Assembly (NCBI GenBank): GCA_963693365.1
Contig: CAVNZM010000011.1
Span: forward strand, 5,580,001-5,644,000
Source: Amoebidium appalachense
Lineage: Eukaryota > Ichthyosporea
Direction: 5' to 3'
DNA: 64,000 bases
The position numbers were made by a program, and so were the translations under genes. Below, in pieces: positions 49,031-63,869 of the stretch. The notes under the pieces are model-generated. The model saw only the letters and a program-made list of their open reading frames with translations. It made no database searches and was not told the origin of the DNA. Each line of letters opens with the position of its first letter. The first letter of the stretch is position 1.

Positions 49031-49115
<85 letters not shown>

Positions 49116-49262
49116 CCTCCCTCCCTCCCCCCCCCCCCCCCCCCCCCCTCCCCCTCTCTGCCTCCCCTGTTTTCGTCCCTCTCCCTTTCCCTATCTCTCC
49201 CTCTCCCTCTGCCTCTCTCTCTCGCCCTCACACCTTCTCTCTCTCTTTGCAACACACACACA

Positions 49263-49297
<35 letters not shown>

Positions 49298-50127
49298 GAT
49301 TCTCAATCTTCTTTCTGATTTTTCCCTCTATTTTGATATCAATTCGTCTAGTTCACCCTCCTTGCCCCATATCACTTTGCTCTCCCTTTTTTGTTACATA
49401 ATTTAAAATCTAACATTAAAATTTTAAACTTTCAGTGCTGCAGCAAGGACTATGTGCCCCCCTTTGACTTCGACTATCCAAATGGCTTCCTTTCGGATTC
49501 CTCCGCAGGCGCAATCACATCAGGTAACCCGCCCCCCCCCCCCCCCCCCCCCTCCCCCCCCCTCCCCCGCCCCCCGCCTCCCTTTCCTTTCCCACTGTCC
49601 TGCCCTTGCATGTTGCCTGCTCGCATAAGTAGCCCTGCTTGCCTCTGATCAAAACGGGTGACCCACCCATGTTCAAGTGAAACGATATCTGAGTTGGGTT
49701 TCGTTAACGAGGTGAATGGGTCGAAACTCGGGTACTGTGGATGGCGTGGGCCCCCCCTGAGGATGGGCTTATCATGCATACTCTTTTATGTATTGTTTCA
49801 CGGCGTGTTATCCGTTGTTCATGTGTACTTCGTACTTAATAACACATTAAAACCCTCCCCTCCCCCGCGCCCCGCCCCCGCCTGCCTCCCTTTCCTCTCC
49901 TCCGCCTCTACGTTCCTCCCGTGACCATCACCCCACCCTCCCTCCCCACGAATGGCTGAAAGATACATACGCACATAAACACATCCTTCATCTACCCCGT
50001 CACTTGCTTTGGTGCCTCTTCATTGTGTGTTGGTTTTGTAGTTCGCTTTTATATTTTTCGGTATATCTAAGCCCTCCCTTCCGCTCAACTCCCACCACCA
50101 CCACCACCACCACCACCACCACCACCA

Positions 50128-50203
<76 letters not shown>

Positions 50204-50733
50204 TTGGGCTGTCTCACGCACACACTCCCCCCCCCCCCCTCCCCCCTCCCCCTCTTTGCCGAAGTTTGCACTACAATGCAAACCGATCGCCTGCAAGCAT
50301 GATTAGAGGCGCGAGCGTGCGGTTATCCAACATCTACGTTTCGGGGAACTTCCCCCGACACACTTGTTCCCACCACAGACACACACACACACACATGGCC
50401 AATGTTAAACTGGCTTACAAAAAATTTCTTTTCCCTCCTCAATGAAATGGGTGACTTTAATCACCGTTTATATACTGAAGAATCATTAGGAGAAACGCAG
50501 AGGCGGGGGGAAAGGAGGCTGGGCGGGGGAGGCAGTGGGGAGGGGAGCGGGGGGAGGGTGGTTGTGAGGTCGCAGATCCATCTTTTGAACGACGGCTTCC
50601 TTTAACCTTATCAATGTCTCTGTGTATATCACACTTGCACTGCCATTTACACATGCACACACGTGAACTCATTCTAACACTCACACAATCACCCACCCAT
50701 ACACACGCGCGCAGGCGTGCGCGCGCACACACG

Positions 50734-50772
<39 letters not shown>

Positions 50773-50784
50773 CATCGCGTGCGT

Positions 50785-50832
<48 letters not shown>

Positions 50833-51261
50833 CATACACGGACATCCACGAATGGAACGACACGTCTACTTCTGACCACCTACAGTCGGTCTGCTTCAGG
50901 TAAGCTTCCGCTTCTCCGAACCCAGACATAACCATTTAGTTGACAAGTTTTCAAACGCTTTGCGCACTGAAAATTTCAACTGTACCCCTATGGATTGAGA
51001 CCTAGCCTATTGCACAGTAAAGAATACTTATAAGTAATGCTACTGCGGTGCTCCATGGAATAATGGCGAATAAACAACACACAACATGCTCGCGCCCGTC
51101 CTCCTCTCTCCGCGTTCCCTGTTCTACCCCTCTCCATTCTTCCCTTTCTTGCCCTGTCCCCCCCTCGCCCCCCCTCCCCCCCCCCCCCCCCCCCCCCCAA
51201 TAACCAACCACCACCACACACACACACACACACAGTCCCATGCCATCCCCCCCTCCCCCCC

Positions 51262-51292
<31 letters not shown>

Positions 51293-51473
51293 CCGCCAAG
51301 ATAAGAATATTAATACAAAAACGAGTTCACTATACCTGTCATATGCTTACCTGTCCCTTTCACTAATCTCTACCACCGGTTACTGTAACCCACACGCACA
51401 CACTCTTACACACACACTCACACACACTCACACACACACACACACACTCACACGCATGCACACACACACACAC

Positions 51474-51565
<92 letters not shown>

Positions 51566-52262
51566 CTTTCCCAGCTGACTGGCAAGGACACCTACAAAGC
51601 AGCAGCTATTCGCATGATTGGTAACCCATCCCCCCCCCCCCCCCCCTTTTCCCGCCTGAGGCCTCTCTCCCCTCCCCCCCCCCCCCCCCCTCTCCCCACC
51701 TACCCACATACACACATAAAACACACATATCCCTGTCCCCCCGGGGTCCTCAGTGCAACCCCCCCCCCCCCCCCCCCCCTCTCCACCCTTTTTTCATGCT
51801 GCATGGTTGCATGGGGTGTCATGTATGTGGCTTTATAAAATATATTTTAGGTTGGCTCTTGTACTACACAATGTGGGCTTTATCGAATAGGCTCCCCACT
51901 TATCATGACAGCGATACACTCCGCGACACACACACACTCACACACACACAGGCGAGCACACAGGCGCACACACAGGCGAACACACAATCACATGCATGCC
52001 GCGCGCACAGGCACACACCCGCACGTACACCCGTACACCTGCGAACATATACAGATGCTCACACAAACATAAACACCCACCCGCCAACCCACACAGCCAC
52101 ACAAACACACCGTTCCCCGCCCGCTACTGCCAAATTGGTAATCAAAATTGCCATATTAGGCTATTCTGCCCGTCGATTCCCCATTTACTAATTCTGATTG
52201 GTGCAGAGGGGCTCACTGCCGACTACCTGTCCAAAGGCAAAAACAGCAACGGTGTTCTGGTA

Positions 52263-52307
<45 letters not shown>

Positions 52308-52649
52308 ACCCTCCCCTCCCCCCCCCCCCCCCCCCCCTCCCCCCCCTTCTACGCCTTCTTCCCCACCTTTCCTATTGAAAACCCTCCGCCGGTTACCCGC
52401 CCCCAACTATACTTGGGTGCATAGAAATTCCCAAGTTCTCTTTTGTCTTTCGGTTCGCCTCGTATTGATGTGGCAGCCTCCCCCCCCCCCCCCCCTCCCC
52501 CCCCCCCCCCCGTCCCCCCCTTCCCCCCCCTCCCTTCCCCGCCCCTCGATTCCAACCACCACCACTACCTCGCTTGCACAATCACACATTCACACACCAT
52601 TGTGGGTGCGCCCAACCACGTGCAGACACGAACACGCACACACACACGC

Positions 52650-52731
<82 letters not shown>

Positions 52732-52927
52732 CATACCCTTTCCTCCCCCCCCCCCCCCCCCCCTCCCCCCCCCCTCCCCCCCCCTTCTTTTTCCCTCCTC
52801 CCTTTCCCCAAGGTTGATTCCTCACTTGCGACGCTTCAAGCTTTCCTAACAGGCACTACATCGATGTGTAGAATGACGAAAACTGGTTTTGATTGCACAC
52901 GTTCTGTACAAACTTAACCTCCCCCCC

Positions 52928-52981
<54 letters not shown>

Positions 52982-53069
52982 AGAGAGAGAGAGATATATA
53001 TATAAAAAAGAAATAAAAAAAAGGAAAAAGAAAAAAAGGAAAAAATTTCTCATCACCACCAATTCCTCA

Positions 53070-53117
<48 letters not shown>

Positions 53118-53355
53118 CCCCTTCCCCGAGGTGTACCTTTGTCCTTTGCCAAATAAATTAATGGCATTGACACATTGTGAGGGAAATTTTCAATAAAAAA
53201 AAAAAACAAAAGGAGGAAATTTGACCTAGCGACCCCACAGCTGGGAGGCATGGGGGACTTTGGAAAGGTCAACGAAGAAGTGCCCCTGATCTATGGGGAC
53301 TACTACTATTTGCAGGCACTGCTACGGTTGGCCGGCAAGTTGGTAGGAAATTATG

Positions 53356-53392
<37 letters not shown>

Positions 53393-53464
53393 CAGCCAAC
53401 ACACACACAAAGAAAATACCACTGCACGTACGCGTGTGCGTACACGCAGGTCTCTCTGTCAGCA

Positions 53465-53509
<45 letters not shown>

Positions 53510-53636
53510 CCCCCCTCCCCCCCCCCCTCTCTCTCTCTCTCCCTCTCTCTCCCTCTCTCTCTTCCTCTCTCTCCCCCCCACCCCCCCCCCCCCCCTCTCT
53601 CTCCCCCTCTCCCCCTCTCCCCCCCTCTCCCCCTTT

Positions 53637-53671
<35 letters not shown>

Positions 53672-53818
53672 TTCGCATTATGCCCTGACCTTTATAATCA
53701 AAGGCTTGTATAACTTATCCGTACAGATAATACCTCCCCCCTCCTTCCCTTCTCCCTCCCTCCCCCCCCACCCCCCGGGGGGCCGTTTGCCTGCTCTCCG
53801 CGCGTGTGTGTGTGTGTG

Positions 53819-53887
<69 letters not shown>

Positions 53888-53944
53888 CACCAGCTGCTGC
53901 TGCTACTGCAGTCCTTTCTGTCTATGTTACATAATGTTAGATAA
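40570..53944 (+). CDS. Secreted GH88 family, unsaturated glucuronyl hydrolase-like protein (15 exons)
   Basis: Removes the unsaturated uronic acid left at the end of oligosaccharides by polysaccharide lyases. Exons: 40,570-40,629; 42,282-42,351; 43,271-43,391; 45,158-45,267; 45,524-45,667; 46,018-46,110; 46,662-46,759; 47,552-47,640; 48,851-48,905; 49,436-49,523; 50,886-50,899; 51,566-51,620; 52,207-52,259; 53,241-53,342; 53,888-53,944 (last one tentative). Every junction is GT-AG and every phase fits, giving about 402 residues, the usual GH88 size. Exon 1 is a signal peptide ([16 protein letters not shown]). [30 protein letters not shown] (Asp about 104), [16 protein letters not shown] (Asp about 169), [41 protein letters not shown] and [14 protein letters not shown] are family signatures. 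The two Asp match the catalytic pair known from bacterial unsaturated glucuronyl hydrolase. Exon 11 is only 14 nt. The first two exons are less certain than the rest. Confidence 0.88.
40640..40800. repeat. Poly(C) at the start of GH88 intron 1
   Basis: The donor GTAAC runs directly into about 42 C. A C-rich spacer and a short (CA)n follow. Confidence 0.85.
40812..41010 (-). other. Orphan minus-strand coding-like fragment in GH88 intron 1
   Basis: About 65 non-repetitive residues, [20 protein letters not shown] and later [17 protein letters not shown], open on the minus strand to TGA. No family is recognised. It may be a captured gene or transposon piece; chance cannot be excluded. Confidence 0.25.
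41868..42185. repeat. Tandem duplication ending in poly(C), including a 69-C run
   Basis: ACCTTTCACTGTGGGAAAGT through GGTGTGAAGAAT then poly(C) occurs twice (41,867-41,995 and 42,020-42,185), each preceded by (CA)n. The second C run is 69 long (42,117-42,185). A diverged poly(C)-tailed repeat lies at about 41,070-41,190. Confidence 0.88.
42352..42680. repeat. (TG)n arrays in GH88 intron 2
   Basis: The donor GTACGTGTGTG is itself the first unit of a (TG)n array to about 42,500, with another at 42,541-42,600. The rest of intron 2 holds an (AT)n/T tract at 42,970-43,030 and poly(C) at 43,233-43,259. Confidence 0.85.
43392..44220. repeat. (TG)n and poly(G/C) in GH88 intron 3
   Basis: The donor GTGTGTG opens into (TG)n and G-rich sequence to 43,735. 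A diverged poly(C)-tailed repeat follows at 43,737-43,818 and (CA)n at 44,073-44,115. At 44,258-44,320 the unit TTTTAAGGGCGTACCGCATC occurs twice. Confidence 0.75.
44752..44957 (+). repeat. Dispersed poly(C)-tailed repeat (type 1) in GH88 intron 3
   Basis: From AGTGAAACAGTATCTGAGTT through GGTCGAAACTCGGGTACTGT to the shared 3' part and poly(C). The stem arms TCTGAGTT and AACTCGGG pair with wobbles, matching the type 2 stem by compensating changes. Confidence 0.85.
46111..46661. repeat. GH88 intron 6: C-rich start, (CA)n end
   Basis: The donor GTAACAACCTCCTTCCCCCC leads into C-rich tracts, and the intron ends in about 90 bases of (CA)n whose final CAG is the acceptor. Confidence 0.8.
47091..47130 (+). 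pseudogene. Decayed copy of the start of GH88 exon 7
   Basis: ACAG then CTTGCGTGATCTCGTGTTCA resembles CTTCGTGACCTCGTGCGTAG of exon 7 (46,663 on). As in exon 7 a (CA)n tract runs into the AG. It lacks the rest of the exon and has a stop in frame. Confidence 0.45.
47200..47395 (+). repeat. Diverged poly(C)-tailed repeat and poly(C) in GH88 intron 7
   Basis: ATGACTTGGGCCCCCTGATG, TTATTTGTCGTGGACGTGCA and a C22 tail, with further C tracts to 47,384. The intron then ends in imperfect copies of ATGGTCATnnACTTACCAT (47,497-47,545). Confidence 0.6.
47650..48000. repeat. Poly(C) and 300-base (CA)n in GH88 intron 8
   Basis: C40 begins 17 bases after the GTCAGT donor, followed by (CA)n from 47,698 to about 48,000 with brief AAGC interruptions. 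Confidence 0.92.
48065..48168 (+). repeat. 18-bp tandem repeat in GH88 intron 8
   Basis: TTTGTGGATAGCTTGAAA repeats about six times with TAT or ACC variants. Confidence 0.9.
48588..49300. repeat. (GA)n and (CT)n arrays flanking GH88 exon 9
   Basis: G34 at 48,591-48,624 and (GA)n to 48,826 lie upstream of exon 9 (48,851-48,905); (CT)n at 49,008-49,112 and 49,263-49,297 lies downstream. The 55-nt exon thus sits between a purine and a pyrimidine tract that are complementary. Confidence 0.9.
49624..49880 (+). repeat. Dispersed poly(C)-tailed repeat, near full length (type 1), GH88 intron 10
   Basis: GCATAAGTAGCCCTGCTTGC, then the stem region, then GGCCCCCCCTGAGGATGGGC and TTCGTACTTAATAACACATT with a C-rich tail. 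Intron 10 also has (ACC)n then (CA)n at 50,090-50,202 and (CA)n at 50,720-50,830. Confidence 0.85.
51395..51565. repeat. (CA)n forming the acceptor of GH88 exon 12
   Basis: About 170 bases of (CA)n end in CACAG at 51,565, directly before exon 12. There is no pyrimidine tract other than the CA repeat. Confidence 0.9.
52268..53120. repeat. Poly(C), (CA)n and A/C tracts in GH88 intron 13
   Basis: C40 at 52,268-52,307, further C tracts, (CA)n at 52,635-52,730, C29-A32 at 52,920-52,978 and C47 at 53,070-53,116. Confidence 0.9.
53360..53887. repeat. Poly(C), (CT)n and (CA)n in GH88 intron 14
   Basis: C33 at 53,359-53,391, (CT)n at 53,467-53,506, C tracts to 53,671, then (TG)n/(CA)n at 53,803-53,886 ending in the CAG before the tentative last exon. 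Confidence 0.88.
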
Positions 53945-53963
53945 CATGTAGCCTGACACGGAA

Positions 53964-54035
53964 GGGGCTATAGCTCAGTGGTAGAGCAATCGGTTGCAGC
54001 CCGATAGGTCGCTAGTTCTAATCTGGCTGGTCCCT
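53964..54035 (+). tRNA. tRNA-Cys(GCA)-like gene
   Basis: GGGGCTATAGCTCAGTGGTA folds as a complete 72-base cloverleaf: acceptor GGGGCTA/TGGTCCC (two G-T wobbles), D stem GCTC/GAGC, anticodon stem ATCGG/CCGAT with loop TTGCAGC (anticodon GCA), T stem GCTAG/CTGGC. A T run at 54,071-54,076 could end pol III transcription. The T loop is TTCTAAT, with T where a purine is normal at position 57, which weakens the B box. It may be a working gene, a recent pseudogene or the head of a SINE. Confidence 0.7.
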
Positions 54036-54070
54036 GCGGCCCCCGACGCAGGGGTGCAAACCTTCCGCTC

Positions 54071-54165
54071 TTTTTTGCTAGTGCTTCGAGTAAACAGCAT
54101 AAACCCCACTCATATTTCTTTTTGCTAGTGGCTCGAGTAAACAGCATAATAAACCCCACTCATAT
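54071..54165 (+). repeat. Two-copy 46-bp tandem repeat after the tRNA-like gene
   Basis: TTTTTGCTAGTG, C/G, TTCGAGTAAACAGCATAA and CCCCACTCATATT occur twice, the second with small changes (GGCTCGAG, AATAA). It contains AATAAA in the second unit. Confidence 0.8.
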
Positions 54166-54548
54166 TAACACTTCTGTTTATAAGATCTGGTACTTTTAGT
54201 ACTTAATTAGTGTTGGCAACTTATGATCTGCTACATTTAGTCTTCAGTGTTGGCAAGTCGATGCAATTGTGGTGTAGTCAAATGTCCCGTAAAAAATGGA
54301 TGCATTTTGTCAGAAACTTGGATTTTGCCGACAATAACACCATAATTTGCAGTCTTTCTCAGCCATGCCTGGCCCCACAACATCCACGAAGCATGACAGG
54401 AACTTCTGAAATGATAACAACTGCACCCGGATCATTTGATTGGTCAGTTGCCCATTCTGCAAATATTCACCCTGTGGTGGTGCGGCAAAGAAAGAACCCC
54501 CCCCCCCCCCTTCCCCTCCACCCCCTCCCCCTACACACAGAGACATCT

Positions 54549-54622
<74 letters not shown>

Positions 54623-55257
54623 CGCCACAAACAAACGCACACTCCTTGCACATGCGCAAGCACACACACATACACGTGAGAGAGAGAACACAAACACACG
54701 TACACACTGTAAGAGAATGAATACATTTATAGCCAGAAACTCTTTAATTCAGAAATAAAAAATAATAGTAAACGAGCCTCCGATGCTTTGTTTGGAGTTA
54801 AGTCAGACTGTAGCTTGTGATAAATTTAGGTAACACTAGACTATCCATTGTAACAAATTTCACGGTGATCATAACTCAAAAAATGAAGAACAAATACTTT
54901 TAGTTTTTGTAGCTACTGTAGTCCGGGTGTTGATACTGAAACGGTTCACTTGTCCATATGATTTGCGTGGTAGGTCATGTATGCTCTTGTATTGCATCCA
55001 TGTAATAACGCACATTAATAGTTCCCTCTTCCGTTGTATTTACGATTCGTTGCTTGTGTTAGGCCGTACACACACTGACTCAGGGATCATCATGCGAGAT
55101 CATGAAGACGACAAGTACAATCAAAATCGTTCTCGAGTATGTAAAAACAAAACGAAAAATGATAATAAATTGCGATGCAGCGGTAAATTCAATTCTTCAA
55201 TACATGGAGGTGATGGGCAGGTCCTACTGTGGCACCACAGGTTTGCCAAGGTCATGC

Positions 55258-55297
<40 letters not shown>

Positions 55298-56209
55298 AGG
55301 CCCAGCTGCAGTCCTCCTGCGGACCATCTCCCGAAGCATGGAATCCCCAGCCGTGCCTGTCACTCAAACAGTCACTTGGCAAGCGGCGCCTTCAACTCCC
55401 ATGCGGCGGCGCAAGCTCTTGTTGTGTTGTTTGTGTTTGTTTGCAGGGGCGTGTTCTAATGAGATGCCTTACTCGGCTGACTCATAGGTGCTGGCCACGG
55501 TATGCGGATGGGTGTAAGTGTGCACGTGGGTGTGCGTGTGTGTGCATGCGTGCGCGTGTGTATATGCGTGTGTGTGGGCTAAACGCTTGCGTACACGTGT
55601 CTGTGTATGTGCATGTGCACCTTGCAACACGTGTTTTATTTAGACACCCAGTAGCAGCATTGTCTTTGCTGCAGCAAGTGTCTTTTGCACGCGCACCTTA
55701 TATGGTTAGACTGCCCAACTGCGCAATTCACGGATTGGTAGATATAATCCAATCCTAATCATTTTTGGGATAATAAGACATGATTGGTTTATTGTCTTCC
55801 CGCCATGGCGGATGCTTTTGTAGCCAATCGTTTTCAACTGAATGGTGCAAGCACAACCAATCAAAACGTGCTATGAATACGGACTAGGTATATGGGGAAC
55901 AACGTTAGGAATTTCGCAATGTTATGCAATATTGCATCACAGAACGTCCAGGGCATGACCTCAGTCACCTCAAAAGGCTCTTCAGATAGTACACCGTACA
56001 CAGTGTACCCGTACACAAATCGTACCATATTAGTAATTCGCGGGTTGTTTTAGAAGATTTGGTGGTCTTCAAAAAGGGATGTGCAGAGTTATCTAACCGT
56101 TTCATTGTTGCTCTATTTCAGCCAGGACAGCACTTACAGTACCCATGTTAACCATAAGCTACCTCCACCGTGGTCTTCCTATTTCTTGCCACCTAGCCTA
56201 ACATTCAAA
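54166..56209. other. Spacer upstream of the MFS gene; paired CCAAT boxes near 55,730-55,865
   Basis: No gene is confidently seen. Contents are a (CA)n at 54,552-54,620, a C33 tract at 55,261-55,293 and a (TG)n-like stretch at 55,520-55,615. Several ATTGG/CCAAT motifs (55,735, 55,755, 55,789, 55,840, 55,857) lie about 350-480 bases before the MFS start, and an ATTTCAG acceptor-like site at about 56,120 could end a 5' UTR intron. Confidence 0.45.
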
Positions 56210-57772
56210 ATGGAGGGAAACGAAACAATATTTCAGCGCGTGAAACGCCTCGTTGTATGGCACTTTAACACAGTTCAACAGGAACGCACACCTGAGGAAG
56301 AAGAAAGAGAAGCCTTTTTCCTTGGCCGGCCCTTCAACAGGTGGATCATGGTCCCCGCGGCAATAGTGGCACAGGCTTGTGTAGGGTCTTATTTTGCGTG
56401 GACAGTGTACAACGTTCCCATAGAAAAGGAGCTGCACGAGAGTGAGGGATCCGCCGCGATTACATTTTTCATTACCATGGCATTGGTGGGCGTTTCGGGC
56501 GCCACCTGCGGTCCTTTGGTGGACAGAAAAGGTCCGCGGAAATCACTTCAGGCCAGCGGACTTATCATCTACCTGGGGCACATAGTGGCTGCCGTCGGGG
56601 TTCACTTCAAGAGCCTGCCCATCATTTATATCGGGTACGGCGCGTTGGTGGGCTTGGGGACGGGTGTGGCGTTCCTATGCCCCATATCCCCACTGTTAAA
56701 GTGGTTTCCGGACAAGAGGGGTCTAATCTCTATGCTGGGAGTTGCCGGTTTCAGCGGGGGAACCACTATGTTTAGCCTCGCGGAGGGTGCCCTCATTCCT
56801 CGAATCGGCGTTACGTGGACTCTGTTCACCCTGAGCTCCGTATGTTTTTTCGTCTACATGTCTTGCTCGTTCATCCTTAGAACCCCTCCATTGTCTTTCA
56901 CCAAGCGGGCTTCAGCTGGATTCAAACCCAAAGCAAGCGCTGTTCCACTTGAAAATTCACCGTCATCCAAGCAGAAAAAGAAACTTCAACGCAGTCAGTA
57001 ATTGCGCCCGTCAATGCTTCACAGCAGTTTGTGTATGCACCTGAAAGCACACAGGGGGTTTCTACCGGTAGCCTTTCGGCCATGCCGCCAGCCACGAACG
57101 ACATCCACATAAACATAACACAGCCTGAATGGACGTTGCTCGAGTGCCTCAATACGTATCAGTATTGGTGCTTCTATTTCGTCTTTATCGCCGTATGTGT
57201 TCCCACATTTCTTACTTCGGCCAAGCTCGCAGACATGTGCCAGCTTCAGTTCGGTGAATCCCAGCAAGTGGCGTCGATCGTCGTTGCGGCATTCGCTGGT
57301 GTGAGCCTCGTTGGGAGAATATTTTTCGGGTCGATTTGTGACAGAACAGGAAGAAAGAACCTCTATCTTCTCTCGCTCGCTGGGCAGGGCGCATGTTTAA
57401 TTGCGCTACCGTTCATTTTCGACAGGCAGATTTTTCGGCGCTTTTGTTGGCGTGATGATGGTTATGGCGCTGTTGAACATTGGGCCTACATTGGCCGCCG
57501 CATACTTGGCGGACCTTTTCGGTCCGAAGAACGTGGCAGGATTATACGGCTTCTTGCTTACGGCGGCTCCAAGTTTGGTCGGGTTGGTGGGTGGCGCGAT
57601 CTTCGCGTCTGTGTATAGGATGGAGGCGGGCAAGCATGGGCCTGCCGCCCCTGATGTGTACAACATAAACTTTTATTGGATGGCGGCCCTTGCTTTTGTG
57701 GGTTTTTTCGTAACTTTGGCTATCAGGAAGCCACAGAAGAAAGTGACAGAGCCGAGCAGCAGTGCAGGGTAA
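56210..57772 (+). CDS. MFS transporter, oxalate/formate-antiporter-like (two compensating frame breaks)
   Basis: A 12-helix secondary transporter of the plasma or organelle membrane, probably for a carboxylate. The ATG at 56,210 is chosen because upstream codons are UTR-like. The N half has NRWIMVPAAIVAQACVGSYF (helix 1), the loop motif GPLVDRKGPRKS (MFS motif A), and LLKWFPDKRGLISMLGVAGF with GGTTMF, typical of the OFA/MCT-like group. The frame ends at TAA 56,999-57,001 in the central loop beside A5. The C half continues in another frame (YWCFYFVFIAVCVPTFLTSA, GRIFFGSICDRTGRKN) and shifts back near a T5 at 57,431-57,435 (GAFVGVMMVMALLNIGPTLA, YWMAALAFVGFFVTLAI) to TAA 57,772. The two shifts cancel. 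Intronless, unlike its neighbours. It is either an intact gene with homopolymer errors or a young pseudogene. Confidence 0.8.
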
Positions 57773-57818
57773 TGTCTATAGCAGAATGGAGAGAGGGGTG
57801 AGGACACTGAGGAGGCAA

Positions 57819-57854
<36 letters not shown>

Positions 57855-59156
57855 CCGAAACTATGTGAATGTGGTTGCTTGCACTAAAAGGTAACGTATA
57901 TCTGAAAGTAGGTGAAAGCAGCTTTTTCCGTAAGGTTGGGACTTTCGAATGACATGAATTTTGGTTGTTCTCTATGATGCTTTTCTGTATTTCGTTTTTT
58001 ATTTTTTTTGGCAAGGACGTTGGTCTGAAAGTGAGTTGTGTTGCCCCGCAGTTCTGTAGTAGTAACGTAAGCACGAACGTGTGGATGAAAACGAGGCCAA
58101 ATTCAATGTGGGCAACCAGCTGGTTCTGGTTGCCAAAAAACACTACTTCCTTCTTCCCCCCCCCCCCCCCCCCCCCCCCCCTCCCCCTGTTGTTTGTAAT
58201 AGGTTGATGTTCTGATGTATGTACCATACACAAAGACGCACACACGCACACACGCACACCCGCAGGTGCCTAAGTTGGTGGCAGTTGGTCACCTGTACAC
58301 AATACAATATGTGTACTTTGCAAGCACTGTAGTTCAGCGCTCAAGGCTTTGCATGCAGCTGTGCAAGCTTCACTGACGGTCGGAGTTCATGGTAGTGTTA
58401 CGTGTTCGGCACACAAAAATATCAACAACGTGCACTGCACGCACAGAATGTCCGCACGCCTCAAAACACGTGTTCTCTGAGAATTTAAGTCATGAAGCAA
58501 CAGTTCCTCACCGGTTACCGTATATTTGTTTACGTTTGCACGTGTTACCGTCTCAACGGTGTTCAGCAATGCACGAAGGCTGATGTTATTTTAACCAATA
58601 GGAGCGAGGGGAAATACACTTTACCAATAGGAAGATTGGAATGTTTCTTTATTTGGTTACAATAACAAACGTTACGTTTGAACACAGAAGGCCCAAAACT
58701 TTGAAGTGGAAACGTTTTGAGCTCACGGAGTCATTCTGAAACTTGGTCACGAGCCTTGCCATGGTGGCTACTTTTTGTTTTCCTAGATCATCTTCCACCC
58801 TTTTATTACATATCTTTTACAGTGACTACGTTTTCTAGTAATCAGACTATAGACCTTACCATTCTTTCCTGTTTCATTCATACGTGTACTTGTAACATTC
58901 GTGAAGTCAAGACCCCGCTGCTCAGGAATCAGTTCACAGTTTTTAGTCTTGAACTGTGCCACAACTTCCGATCCTTTGTTTCATATTTACGTTTCTATAT
59001 CACTAACACTGCGAGAAACGTTAAGCGCCCCGAGACTCACTTCACCAAACAGTCACTCTCTCACCGTTACTAGCTACCTCATTTTCAACAGGCAGCATCA
59101 AATCTTGTTCTTTCAAGTTTTTCCACATCTATAGCTCATAAAGTACACCATTCAAT
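57773..59156. other. Spacer between MFS and TMEM65 genes
   Basis: G31 at 57,822-57,852 and C28 at 58,157-58,181. Two ACCAATAGG boxes (58,592 and 58,622) lie about 550 bases before the TMEM65 start and may be promoter CCAAT boxes. No other gene is seen. Confidence 0.5.
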
Positions 59157-63527
<4,371 letters not shown>

Positions 63528-63650
63528 GTGGGGGCGGGCGATTGTGATTGAATTTTCAACACTTGAATTTAGGTTTTGGAGATAGGTTTGCTATATTGGC
63601 TAGGTGTCTAAAGTGTCCCCCTTCCCCCCCCCCCCCCCCCCCCCCCCTCC

Positions 63651-63713
<63 letters not shown>

Positions 63714-63714
63714 C

Positions 63715-63766
<52 letters not shown>

Positions 63767-63838
63767 ACGCACACACACACGGCCACACACACACACACAA
63801 ATGTTTTTCTTTTTTCTTTTTCCCTTTTTTTTTTTTTT

Positions 63839-63869
<31 letters not shown>

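Noticed and set aside
55102-55480. Possible exons upstream of the MFS gene (MKTTSTIKIVLEYV..., then a poly(C) and a second piece)
   Set aside because: The borders look splice-like, but neither piece resembles a protein I know and the frames disagree.
56990-57025. Tiny intron (GTCAGT to CACAG, about 29 nt) bridging the MFS frame break
   Set aside because: It is too short, and the resulting frame meets a stop after a few codons.
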